In this document: in pieces, positions 17,088 to 24,567 of the stretch | How the letters are laid out: every line of letters begins with the position of its first letter | Position numbering within the stretch: the stretch's first letter is position 1 | Notes under the pieces: generated by a model | What the model was told of the DNA's origin: nothing | The model's input: the letters and a program-made list of their open reading frames with translations, nothing else | Database searches by the model: none | Source of the DNA: CADCTB01 sp964479465 | GTDB lineage: Bacteria > Actinomycetota > Acidimicrobiia > Acidimicrobiales > AC-14 | Length of the DNA stretch: 64,000 nucleotides | Assembly (NCBI GenBank): GCA_964479465.1 | Contig: CAYZMG010000005.1 | Span: forward strand, 1 to 64,000 | Direction: 5' to 3' | Program-made: the position numbers and the translations under genes

Positions 17088-17900
17088 TTGAACCGATGGT
17101 GCCCGTCGTGCCGCAAGGCGTGGCCGGCCGAGCGGGTGGTGTGCCCCGATTGCCTGGTCGCCCTGGTCGACGATCCCGACGCCACGGTGCGCTGCCGGCA
17201 CTGCGGGCGGGACTGGCCGGCGACGATGGCAACCTGTCCGAACTGCTTGGCCGAGCTGCGCCCCGACCCCGACGCCGCGCTGGAGGCGATGGGGCGGATC
17301 CTGGCCATGGGTGGCCACCTGCCCCGCGCCGCCGGCACCGCACCTTTCGCCGACGGGCCGGCCTGCACGCTGCTGCGCCTGGCGGCGCGCGGGCCGCTCG
17401 TCTACATCGCATCCGACGGCCTCATCCAGGCTTCGGTCGCCGGCTCGGAAGGGCGGGCCCTCCCCCCGCTGTCCTGCAACGACGGGGGTGACCTGCTGTT
17501 CCGCCTGGTTCCCTACGAGCCCGCGGAGGCGGCGGTGGTGGCCGTCGGCGCCGACGGCGCCGCCCTGGCGACGTTCCTGCGGTCGGGCAACGGCATGGAC
17601 GTGCGCGACGAGACCAGCGCCCCGGTGGCGCGGCTCGTCCAGCGGCGGGAGGGCTTCGACCTTGTGGAGACCGGGGGTGGCACGCTGGCCGGCATGGGCC
17701 ACTCCGACCACGAGATCGACGGTTGGATCGACGACCAGTGGTGGTTGCAGCCCGCCGGCCGGCTCCCGGTGCGCCGGCTGGGTGCGGTGGCCATGGTGCT
17801 CGCCGCCAAGGTGCTCCTCGGCCGCTCCTGGCCGGCGCGGGCCGGCGCCGAGCCCCAGGACGAACCCGACGACTACGACCGCTGGCTGATGGGCAATTGA
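17088..17900 (+). CDS. double zinc-ribbon protein of unknown function
   Basis: A protein of about 270 residues whose N-terminus carries four CxxC knuckles in tandem: CPSC, CPDC, CRHC and CPNC, all within the first 60 residues, which makes two zinc ribbons. The remaining part (about 80-240) is an alpha/beta domain without a motif I recognise, and there is an acidic C-terminus (EPQDEPDDYDRW). A TTG start at 17088 is chosen because the ATGs at 17049 and 17055 would overlap the start and ribosome-binding sequence of the divergent NuoF-like gene. The upstream ATGs remain possible (283 residues). The function is unknown; protein-protein or nucleic-acid binding by the ribbons is the obvious guess. 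Confidence 0.7.
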   Translation: MNRWCPSCRKAWPAERVVCPDCLVALVDDPDATVRCRHCGRDWPATMATCPNCLAELRPDPDAALEAMGRILAMGGHLPRAAGTAPFADGPACTLLRLAARGPLVYIASDGLIQASVAGSEGRALPPLSCNDGGDLLFRLVPYEPAEAAVVAVGADGAALATFLRSGNGMDVRDETSAPVARLVQRREGFDLVETGGGTLAGMGHSDHEIDGWIDDQWWLQPAGRLPVRRLGAVAMVLAAKVLLGRSWPARAGAEPQDEPDDYDRWLMGN

Positions 17901-17968
17901 CCCAACGGATGGACGGCCGACATGCGTTTGTAACGCGAGCGGGGCACGATGGCGGGGTGGGGGACTTC

Positions 17969-19537
17969 ATGGACGACTACCCCGTGGGTGATGGCTGGGA
18001 CGAGATGTTCGACCCCGCCGGGGCCCCGCGCAAGCCGTACAAGGCCCTCCATGAGGTGCTCCAGTCGCTGTCCGCCGAGGATTTCGCTTCCCGGTGCTCG
18101 GCCCGCGACCACGCGTTTCGCGACCAGGGGATCACGTTCTCCCAGTCGGGCGAGGAGCGGCCGTTCCCGCTCGACCTGGTGCCCCGCATCCTCTCCGCCA
18201 ACATCTGGCCCACCATCGAGGCCGGCGTCGACCAGCGGGTCCGGGCGCTGGAGGCCTTCCTGGCCGACGTCTATGGCCGGGGCCGGATCCTCGATGACGG
18301 GATCGTCCCCCGGGCCCTGATCACGAGCTGTAACCACTTCCACCGCGAAGCCGTCGGCATCGAGCCGCCCAACGGCGTGCGGGTGGTCGTCGCCGGCATC
18401 GACCTGGTGCGTGGGGCCGACGGTGGGTTCCGGGTGCTGGAGGACAACCTGCGGACCCCGTCGGGCATCTCCTACGTCATCGAGAACCGCCGCACGATGG
18501 CCCGCGTCTTTCCCGAGCTCTTCGCCAGCCACCGGGTCCGCCCCGTCGACAGCTATCCGGCCCGGCTCCTCGAGGCCCTACGGGCGGCGACACCCTCGGG
18601 CGTGCCTGATCCCACCGTCGTCGTGCTGACGCCGGGCATCTACAACTCGGCCTACTTCGAGCACGCCTTCCTGGCCCGCCAGATGGGCGTGGAGCTGGTC
18701 GAGGGGCGGGACCTGGTGTGCCGGGGGAACTTCGTCTACATGCGCAGCACCGAGGGCGAGCAGCGGGTCGACGTGGTCTACCGGCGGGTGGACGACGATT
18801 ACCTCGACCCCCTGCAGTTCCGGGCCGGCTCGGTCGTCGGCTGCCCGGGCATCGTCAACGCGGCCCGCGCCGGCAACGTCACCATCGCCAACGCGGTCGG
18901 CAACGGCGTGGCTGACGACAAGCTGCTCTACACCTACGTTCCCGACATCATCCGGTACTACCTCGACGAGGATCCGGTCCTCCCCAACGTCGACACCTAC
19001 CGCCTGGAGGAGCCCGACCAGCTGGCGGCGGCCTTGAAGCGGTTGCCGGAGCTGGTGCTCAAGCCGGTCGCCGGCTCCGGGGGCTACGGGCTGGTGATCG
19101 GTCCGGCCGCCCCGGCCGAGGAGCTTGAGCGCATGGCCGACGTCATCTCGGCCGACCCCCGCGGCTGGATCGCCCAGGAGGTCGTGCAGCTCTCCACGTC
19201 GCCCACCCAGATCGGTGACCGTCTGCTGCCCCGTCATGTCGACCTGCGGCCCTTCTCCGTCAACGACGGCGAGCGGGTGTGGGTGGTGCCGGGCGGGCTG
19301 ACGCGGGTGGCCCTGCCGGAGGGCAGCCTGGTGGTGAACTCCAGCCAGGGCGGCGGCACCAAGGACACCTGGGTGCTGGCGGAGGTAGGTGGCGGGCCCC
19401 CGGTCTATCCCGCCCGCCGGCCGGCGGCGAGGGTGCTGGCGCCGGCCGCCGCCAGCGCGCCCCTCGTCCCGGGGCCGGCGGTGGCCCAGGCCGCCCAGCA
19501 GCAGCAAGCACAGCGGAGCGAGGACCGGCAGTGCTGA
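17969..19537 (+). CDS. circularly permuted ATP-grasp protein (type 2)
   Basis: A protein of about 522 residues of the circularly permuted ATP-grasp family (formerly DUF404/DUF407). Recognisable parts are GITFSQSGEERPFPLDLVPRI, ALITSCNHFHREAVG, VAGIDLVRGADGGFRVLEDN with RTPSGISYVIENR, YRRVDDDYLDP, and ATP-binding LPELVLKPVAGSGGYGLVIG. Such proteins are predicted ATP-dependent amide or peptide ligases; the substrate of the family is not established. The C-terminal 60 residues are Ala/Pro/Gln-rich and low complexity. The ATG at 17969 has GGTGGGGG upstream; a GTG four codons earlier is the alternative. Its stop lies inside the next gene (7-base overlap), so it is coupled to the alpha-E gene. Confidence 0.9.
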   Translation: MDDYPVGDGWDEMFDPAGAPRKPYKALHEVLQSLSAEDFASRCSARDHAFRDQGITFSQSGEERPFPLDLVPRILSANIWPTIEAGVDQRVRALEAFLADVYGRGRILDDGIVPRALITSCNHFHREAVGIEPPNGVRVVVAGIDLVRGADGGFRVLEDNLRTPSGISYVIENRRTMARVFPELFASHRVRPVDSYPARLLEALRAATPSGVPDPTVVVLTPGIYNSAYFEHAFLARQMGVELVEGRDLVCRGNFVYMRSTEGEQRVDVVYRRVDDDYLDPLQFRAGSVVGCPGIVNAARAGNVTIANAVGNGVADDKLLYTYVPDIIRYYLDEDPVLPNVDTYRLEEPDQLAAALKRLPELVLKPVAGSGGYGLVIGPAAPAEELERMADVISADPRGWIAQEVVQLSTSPTQIGDRLLPRHVDLRPFSVNDGERVWVVPGGLTRVALPEGSLVVNSSQGGGTKDTWVLAEVGGGPPVYPARRPAARVLAPAAASAPLVPGPAVAQAAQQQQAQRSEDRQC

Positions 19538-20472
19538 GCCGCATCGCCGAGTCGCTGTACTGGGTGGGCCGCTACGCCGAGCGGGCTGAGGACACCGCCC
19601 GCATCCTCGACGTGCATGTCCACCGCACGCTGGAGGATCCCTCGGTCGAGGAGGACCTCGCGTGCCGGACGCTGCTCGCCGTCATGGGCATGAAGGCGCC
19701 CGACGAGCCGCTCGACAACGCCGACCTGCTCCAGATGCTGGCCTTCGACAGCGCCAGCACCACGTCGATCGCAGGCAGCCTGGTCGCGGCCCGGGAGAAC
19801 GCCCGCAGCGCCCGCGACTCCATCTCCTCGGAGATGTGGGAGTGCCTGAACGGCACCTTCAACGCCCTGCCCGGGGTGGTGGCGCGGGTGACCGGCGGGA
19901 TGCCGCATGCGTTCTTCGCCTACGTGAAGGAGCGGGCCGCCATCCTCCACGGCCTGGCCGACTCCACCATGAGCCGGGACGACGGCTGGCTCTTCCTGGT
20001 ACTGGGGCGCAGCCTCGAGCGGGTCGACATGACGGCCCGGCTCATGTCGGCCAGCTTCAGTGACGGGTCGGGGCCGGCGGAGTGGGTCACCACCCTGCGG
20101 TGCTGCTCGGCCCACGAAGCGTTCCTCCGTACCTACCGCCGGCGGGTGGAGCCGGAGCTTGTCGCCGAGTTTCTCCTGCTCGACCGGCTGTTTCCCCGCT
20201 CCGCCTTCAGCGCCCTGGTCCAGGCCGAGAAGTGCCTGGCCGAGCTCCAGCCCGGCGCCGGCCGGGCCGGCCTCGACGACGAGGCCCGGCGCATCCTGGG
20301 CCGGGCCCGCACCGAGCTCGAGTTCCGGCGGGTCGACGAGCTCATCGGCGACCTGCCGTCGTACCTGTCCGAGATCCAGTCGGCGTGCTCGGCGGCCGGC
20401 GACGCAGTCGCCCGCCGCTTCTTCCGCCAGACCGCCCTCGAAGTATGGATCCCGGAGGTCACCAGCAGATGA
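19531..20472 (+). CDS. alpha-E domain protein (partner of ATP-grasp ligase)
   Basis: A 313-residue, mostly helical protein of the alpha-E family (formerly DUF403). The diagnostic N-terminus is MLSRIAESLYWVGRYAERAE, and later come NARSARDSISSEMWECLN and LGRSLERVDMTARLM. The family nearly always sits next to the circularly permuted ATP-grasp gene and a transglutaminase-like gene, as here. Its biochemical role is unknown. The GTG start at 19531 overlaps the end of the ATP-grasp gene by seven bases. Its TGA overlaps the ATG of a 45-codon ORF rather than that of the transglutaminase gene. Confidence 0.9.
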   Translation: MLSRIAESLYWVGRYAERAEDTARILDVHVHRTLEDPSVEEDLACRTLLAVMGMKAPDEPLDNADLLQMLAFDSASTTSIAGSLVAARENARSARDSISSEMWECLNGTFNALPGVVARVTGGMPHAFFAYVKERAAILHGLADSTMSRDDGWLFLVLGRSLERVDMTARLMSASFSDGSGPAEWVTTLRCCSAHEAFLRTYRRRVEPELVAEFLLLDRLFPRSAFSALVQAEKCLAELQPGAGRAGLDDEARRILGRARTELEFRRVDELIGDLPSYLSEIQSACSAAGDAVARRFFRQTALEVWIPEVTSR

Positions 20473-20606
20473 CGTGGCGAAACGGTCCGGCGCGCCGGCG
20501 GGGCAGGGGCCCCCGCCGGCACGCGAGGGGCGCGGTCCCTGCGTCCCCTACGACTCCTCGGGACTCCGACCGTAGGACCCGGGTGCCCGGAGCCAAGAAG
20601 CAATGA
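20469..20606 (+). CDS. putative 45-residue basic peptide between alpha-E and transglutaminase genes
   Basis: A 46-codon frame starts at an ATG that overlaps the alpha-E stop (ATGA at 20469-20472) and stops at a TGA that overlaps the transglutaminase start (ATGA at 20603-20606). The product begins MTWRNGPARRRGRGPRRH and ends VPGAKKQ; it is strongly basic (about 13 arginines) with no membrane segment. Double coupling suggests that ribosomes pass from one large gene to the next through this frame. It might be a linker, a leader or a small substrate. Alternatively it is non-functional: its first codons MTWR mirror the MTWR start of the transglutaminase, as if 134 bases had been inserted at a former ATGA junction. 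Confidence 0.4.
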   Translation: MTWRNGPARRRGRGPRRHARGAVPASPTTPRDSDRRTRVPGAKKQ

Positions 20607-21448
20607 CCTGGAGAATCAGGATCCGCCACGTCACCGGGTACGAGTACGAGAAGCCGGTGACGTCGTCGTACAACGAGGCTCGCATCACGCCGATCTCCAA
20701 CGACCGCCAGCTCGTGATGGATTCTGAGGTCGACGTCACCCCGCCGGCGTCGATCTACCGGTACTGGGACTGGTGGGGAACGCTCGTGCACTCCTTCGAC
20801 CTTCAGGAGCCGCACGACGAACTGGTCATCACCGGGACGTCGGTGGTCGAGACCAGCGCCGCTCCCGACCCGCCGAAGGCGCCGGCCTCTTGGGACGACC
20901 TGGCCACCTTCGCCGTGCGCGACCAGTATGCCGAGCTGCTGTGCGCCAGCCGCTATGTCCCGCTCACCGGTGGTGTGGTGGAGGCGGCCAGGGAGCTCGA
21001 CGCCGCCCTCGATCCGCTGGAGACGTGCGCCGCCGTCATCGCCTTGGTCCGCGCCAGGCTGCACTACGAGCGCGGCACGACCACGGTTTCGACCACCGCC
21101 GCCGACGCGCTCGAGATCGGCGGTGGCGTGTGCCAGGACTTCACCCACGTCGCCCTTGGCCTGCTGCGGGCCAAGGGCATCCCCGCCCGCTACGTGTCCG
21201 GCTACTTGCACCCGTCCTCGGGAGCCGAGCCCGGCCACACCGTCGCCGGCCAGAGCCACGCGTGGATCGAGGCGTGGGTGGGCGAATGGATGCCGTTCGA
21301 CCCCACCAACGGCAGCCCGGTGGGTGAGCGCCACGTGGTGGTGGGCAGGGCTCGCGACTACGCCGATCTCCCTCCGCTCAACGGCATCTTCCACGGGGGG
21401 CCGGCGAAGGCGCTCGGAGTCAGCGTGGAGCTGACCCGCCTGGCGTAG
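20603..21448 (+). CDS. transglutaminase-like cysteine protease/peptidase family protein
   Basis: A 281-residue cytosolic protein with the N-terminal beta domain typical of bacterial transglutaminase-like proteins (MTWRIRIRHVTGYEYEKPV) and a papain-like catalytic core. The triad is complete: C177 in GGGVCQDFTHVALG, H219 in SHAWIEAW and D233 in PFDPTN. Such proteins act as peptidases or cross-linking/deamidating enzymes. Its position after ATP-grasp and alpha-E genes matches a widespread bacterial cluster suggested to make, attach or cleave a peptide tag. No signal peptide is seen, so all products appear cytoplasmic. Confidence 0.9.
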   Translation: MTWRIRIRHVTGYEYEKPVTSSYNEARITPISNDRQLVMDSEVDVTPPASIYRYWDWWGTLVHSFDLQEPHDELVITGTSVVETSAAPDPPKAPASWDDLATFAVRDQYAELLCASRYVPLTGGVVEAARELDAALDPLETCAAVIALVRARLHYERGTTTVSTTAADALEIGGGVCQDFTHVALGLLRAKGIPARYVSGYLHPSSGAEPGHTVAGQSHAWIEAWVGEWMPFDPTNGSPVGERHVVVGRARDYADLPPLNGIFHGGPAKALGVSVELTRLA

Positions 21449-21494
21449 CGTCGCCATGACGATCGCGGGATGGACGGCGCCGGCTGGTCGTGAG

Positions 21495-21746
21495 TTAGCC
21501 GTCGATCGGCTCACCCATGTCCCGCAGGGCGGTGCCGAGGGCGGCCCGGAGCCGGCGGGCGGTGGCCGGCGCGAGGTGGGCGACGACGCCCCGCCCGGCC
21601 TGGCCCGCCTCCTCGAGCGTGAGCTCGACCCGGAGGTCGTCGCACCCTTCGCAGTCGTCGAAGAGGACGACCGACCAGGCGGCCTGGGCCCGCTCGGGAT
21701 CGCCGGGCGGGTGGTCGTCGGTGCCGTAGTCGGCCAGCTTCTTCAT
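21495..21746 (-). CDS. small hypothetical protein (83 residues)
   Basis: An 83-residue soluble protein starting MKKLADYGTDDHPPGDPE, with two cysteines in DDCEGCDD and a helical second half (LAPATARRLRAALGTALRDMG). The composition and spacing look like a genuine protein, but I do not recognise the family. Its ATG overlaps the TGA of a short upstream frame that resembles the end of a WYL-domain regulator, which indicates it was once the second gene of an operon. Confidence 0.6.
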   Translation of the reverse strand: MKKLADYGTDDHPPGDPERAQAAWSVVLFDDCEGCDDLRVELTLEEAGQAGRGVVAHLAPATARRLRAALGTALRDMGEPIDG

Positions 21747-21845
21747 GGCCGCTCACCGTAGAGGGCGACGAGCTCGGTGCCCACGCCGGCCAGCACCTCC
21801 CGGAGCTCTGGCGGATCCATCACCTCGACGAGGCCGCCCAGCCCG
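21743..21845 (-). pseudogene. possible C-terminal remnant of a WYL-type regulator
   Basis: The frame ending at 21743 reads LVEVMDPPELREVLAGVGT followed by ELVALYGERP. This resembles the last helix of WYL-domain (YafY-like) regulators, in which a proline-rich turn precedes a helix ending in LY. Its stop overlaps the next start (ATGA), which supports real coding ancestry. Upstream of it lies a short GC-rich repeat (CCCAGCCCG units, about 21836-21862), then sequence that looks unrelated and the start of a divergent gene, so the body of the regulator is missing. This is a weak call from about 30 residues. Confidence 0.3.
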
Positions 21846-21910
21846 CCCAGCCCGCCCAGCTCCCCGCCCCGGCCGGCGGCCGTGCAGTTTGGCCCGTCAG
21901 CGGACGGGCC

Positions 21911-22963
21911 GTGATAGTGAATGCTCCCGTGCGGGTCCTCACGGCGCGGGAGCTGAACCGGGCGCTGCTCGCCCGCCAGCTCCTGCTCGAGCGGGCGACA
22001 GTGCCGGTGCCCGAGGCGCTGGAGCTGATGGGTTGTCTCCAGGCTCAGTACGCGCCGTCGATGTACATCGGGCTCTGGTCGCGCGTCGAAGGTTTCCGGC
22101 GGACGGATCTCACCCGGGCGCTGGAGGACCGATCCGTTGTGCAGGGCACCCTGATGCGGGTCACCATCCACCTCGTCTCGAAGGCGGACTACTGGCCGCT
22201 GGCGCTCGCCGTGCGGGAGGCCCGCCGGGTGCTGTGGCTGCGAGCCACCCGCCATCCCGTTGGCCCCGAGGAGCTGGCTGGAGCGGCGGCGGTCGTGCGG
22301 GAGGCGGTCCGGGAGCGGCCGCTGCGCCGGCCCGAGATCGACCAGCTCGTCGGCCGGGACCGGGCCATCGGCGCCGGGCTCTGGGAGGACTTCGTGCGCG
22401 TGCCGCCGTCGGGAACCTGGGAGCGGCGTCGGGCCGATCTCTACGCTGCGTCCGAGGACTGGCTCGGGCCGGCGCCGGCGGTGCTCGACATCGACGCCGC
22501 CACCGAGCACCTCGTCCGCCGGTACCTCACGGGCTTCGGCCCGGCCACCGCCGCCGACGTGGCCGACTGGGGCGGCCTGCGCCCCGCGGACGTGTTGGCT
22601 GTACTGGAGCGGATGGACCTTCGCCGTTTCGCCGACGAGGCGGGCCGGACCCTCTACGACCTGCCGGACGGTCCCCTCCCCGATCCGGGCACGCCGGCGC
22701 CGGCCCGCTTCCTCCCCACCTGGGACGCCAGCCTCCTCGTCCACGCCCGGCGCAAGGGCGTGATCGCCGAGGAGCACCGCCCGCTGGTGTTCAGCACCAA
22801 GACGCCGCACTCGGTGGGCACGTTCCTCATCGACGGCAGGGTCGCCGGCACGTGGCGGTACGAGAAGGGCGAGGTACGCCTCGCCCCGTTCGAGCCGCTG
22901 GCGCCGGCGGTGCGGGTCGAGGTGGAGGAGGAGGCGGACCGGCTGGCCGCCTTCCACGCCTGA
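21911..22963 (+). CDS. winged-helix DNA-binding protein of the HTH_42 (AlkZ/YcaQ-like) family
   Basis: A protein of about 350 residues with the layout of the HTH_42 family. The N-terminal winged helix has the conserved Q-x-Q element (QAQ at 44-46 in GCLQAQYAPSMY); Q-x-Q is the catalytic signature of the Streptomyces AlkZ glycosylase, which unhooks interstrand crosslinks. Further family segments are QGTLMRVTIHLVS, YLTGFGPATAADVADWGGL and FLPTWDASLLVHARR. Function as a DNA glycosylase is plausible but untested for this branch. The start could also be a GTG a few codons downstream of 21911. Confidence 0.82.
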   Translation: MIVNAPVRVLTARELNRALLARQLLLERATVPVPEALELMGCLQAQYAPSMYIGLWSRVEGFRRTDLTRALEDRSVVQGTLMRVTIHLVSKADYWPLALAVREARRVLWLRATRHPVGPEELAGAAAVVREAVRERPLRRPEIDQLVGRDRAIGAGLWEDFVRVPPSGTWERRRADLYAASEDWLGPAPAVLDIDAATEHLVRRYLTGFGPATAADVADWGGLRPADVLAVLERMDLRRFADEAGRTLYDLPDGPLPDPGTPAPARFLPTWDASLLVHARRKGVIAEEHRPLVFSTKTPHSVGTFLIDGRVAGTWRYEKGEVRLAPFEPLAPAVRVEVEEEADRLAAFHA

Positions 22964-22981
22964 GATCGGCATCATGGGGGA

Positions 22982-23755
22982 GTGAGCCGGATCCCGTCTG
23001 TGGTTCGAGTGGTCGTTGTGGCGATCTGGAGTTGTGTTGCGGTTTTCGTCAGCTGGCGATCTCGAAGCGAACAACCGGTGCCGCTGGCGCTGTCGGTCAT
23101 CGCCGGCGCCGGCCTCCTGGTGTTCTGCGGGTTCGCAGTCGTCCGGTTCCTGCGGGCGTCGTCGGCTACGGATCGGCCCCCGATGTCGATGAGTCATGGC
23201 TGGCCGGTGTTGCTTGTCATCACAGGGAGCCTGCTCGGTATCCCGGTGATCTCCGTCGTGACGAACGATCCCGAAGCTGACCCAGTGGCCGGCGGGGTGA
23301 TGTTCGTCGCCGGCCTCGTCCTGGTCGCGCTTTTCGTCCGGTACATCCGCAAGCCGGTGATGGACCACGGCGTGACGCTCGTGGGGTTCTACACCGACGA
23401 CCGCCGGCGCGGGCGGTCTCCGAAAGAAAACTACGGTGCGACCTGGAGCGTCGCCTCCGACCCGACGGCGGTCTACGCCGTCACGTGGGTGGAGAAGACC
23501 AACGAGATTTGCGCCGTGCGCTACCGCCGGCTCCCCGGTCGACTCCGGCTCGACCCGCCTGATCCGTTGTCGAACTCCATCGTGGGCGACGCCGGCACCG
23601 TGGAGGTGCTCGGGTGGGCCGACGACCGGGCCGCATTGGACCGAGCGCTCATGGGTTGGCAGCAGCACATGGACGGCGCCGACAGCCTCTCGTGGGTGCG
23701 CGCCCGGCTAGCCCAGGCCGCAATCGATAGGCCCACTCGCGTTCCGCGTACTTGA
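22982..23755 (+). CDS. membrane protein of unknown function
   Basis: A 257-residue protein starting at a GTG, with about four hydrophobic helices in the first 125 residues (for example LVFCGFAVVRFL and VMFVAGLVLVALFVRY) and a soluble C-terminal domain. That domain contains WSVASDPTAVYAVTWVEK and ends in a basic tail. I do not recognise the family. The last codons form one arm of a long inverted repeat (23738-23792), so the end of this gene and a possible terminator overlap. Confidence 0.65.
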   Translation: MSRIPSVVRVVVVAIWSCVAVFVSWRSRSEQPVPLALSVIAGAGLLVFCGFAVVRFLRASSATDRPPMSMSHGWPVLLVITGSLLGIPVISVVTNDPEADPVAGGVMFVAGLVLVALFVRYIRKPVMDHGVTLVGFYTDDRRRGRSPKENYGATWSVASDPTAVYAVTWVEKTNEICAVRYRRLPGRLRLDPPDPLSNSIVGDAGTVEVLGWADDRAALDRALMGWQQHMDGADSLSWVRARLAQAAIDRPTRVPRT

Positions 23756-23792
23756 GAGCGTCAAGAACGTAAGTTCTGGTACGCGGAACGCG
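23738..23792. terminator. long inverted repeat with nested hairpin between convergent genes
   Basis: Bases 23738-23751 (CGCGTTCCGCGTAC) and 23779-23792 are perfect reverse complements (14 bp). In the 27-base loop a second hairpin forms from AGAAC and GTTCT around GTAA (23764-23777). It lies between a plus gene ending at 23755 and a minus gene ending at 23798, so a bidirectional terminator is the likely role. There is no T-run on either side, so intrinsic termination is not certain. An alternative is a protein-binding dyad or a transposon scar. Confidence 0.5.
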
Positions 23793-23797
23793 GGGGC

Positions 23798-24535
23798 TCA
23801 GGCGGACGAGCCCAGGGTGTACCACTGCCACCCGTCGGACGTCTTCGTGGTCGTCGGACAGGCGCCGGCGCTCGTGGAGTTGTTCAGCAGCGTGGCGTTG
23901 GTGATGGCCTCGCCCCGCCAGCCCATGGGAGCGTAGAAGAAGGCATCGATTCGGGGATAGAACGCGCAGGTACTGGTATCGGCTGCCGCCGGCGTCGGGT
24001 TCCCCTCGTATTGCACCGACGTGTTGGAGGTGGGGAGCATGCGGCCGGCGGTCGCCGGCACCGTCTGCACGCCGATGAGCGACCATGACGCGGCCGACCA
24101 GTCGTAGATCCAGGCGCCCCACTCCGTGGCACTCAGCCGGTAGGTCAGGAGGTAATAGATCTGGCCGTAGTTCCACTGGAACGGCGCCGGCGCGGTGACG
24201 GTGAGCGTGTGCGGAACGATGACGAACCCGGCGACGCGCTGTCCATCTTTGTGCCCCAGCACCAGGATGCCGAGCGACCTGTCCTCCAGATCGAAGCGCA
24301 GGTGGTACTCGTACCCACCGGGTGAGCCTTGAGTGGCGCCGGGTGCCGGCGGGGCGACGTACACGAACGCCCCGAGGCCATCGAGGTTGCCGGAGCCGGG
24401 CTGCACCCATGACGAGATGGGTACTTGCTGCGCCGGCGGCGGGGTTTGCGCCGTCGCCGGCCCGACCATCGATGTGAAGGACGCGAGGACCAGGGCCCCC
24501 ACCATCCCGGCCCACCCCACCGAGTTTCGCCTCAT
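23798..24535 (-). CDS. secreted protein of unknown function
   Basis: A 245-residue protein with a clear Sec signal (MRRNSVGWAGMVGALVLASF, probable cleavage at ATA-QT, about residue 31) and a Pro/Gln-rich start to the mature part. The mature region is rich in aromatic residues (FQWNYGQIYYLLTYRL, WGAWIYDWSAASW) and has two cysteines that could form a disulfide (about 203 and 232). This suggests an extracellular beta-sandwich. No catalytic motif is seen and the family is not recognised. Confidence 0.7.
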   Translation of the reverse strand: MRRNSVGWAGMVGALVLASFTSMVGPATAQTPPPAQQVPISSWVQPGSGNLDGLGAFVYVAPPAPGATQGSPGGYEYHLRFDLEDRSLGILVLGHKDGQRVAGFVIVPHTLTVTAPAPFQWNYGQIYYLLTYRLSATEWGAWIYDWSAASWSLIGVQTVPATAGRMLPTSNTSVQYEGNPTPAAADTSTCAFYPRIDAFFYAPMGWRGEAITNATLLNNSTSAGACPTTTKTSDGWQWYTLGSSA

Positions 24536-24567
24536 CGGTGGGGTATCGGCCGGAGAACGCCTGCCCT

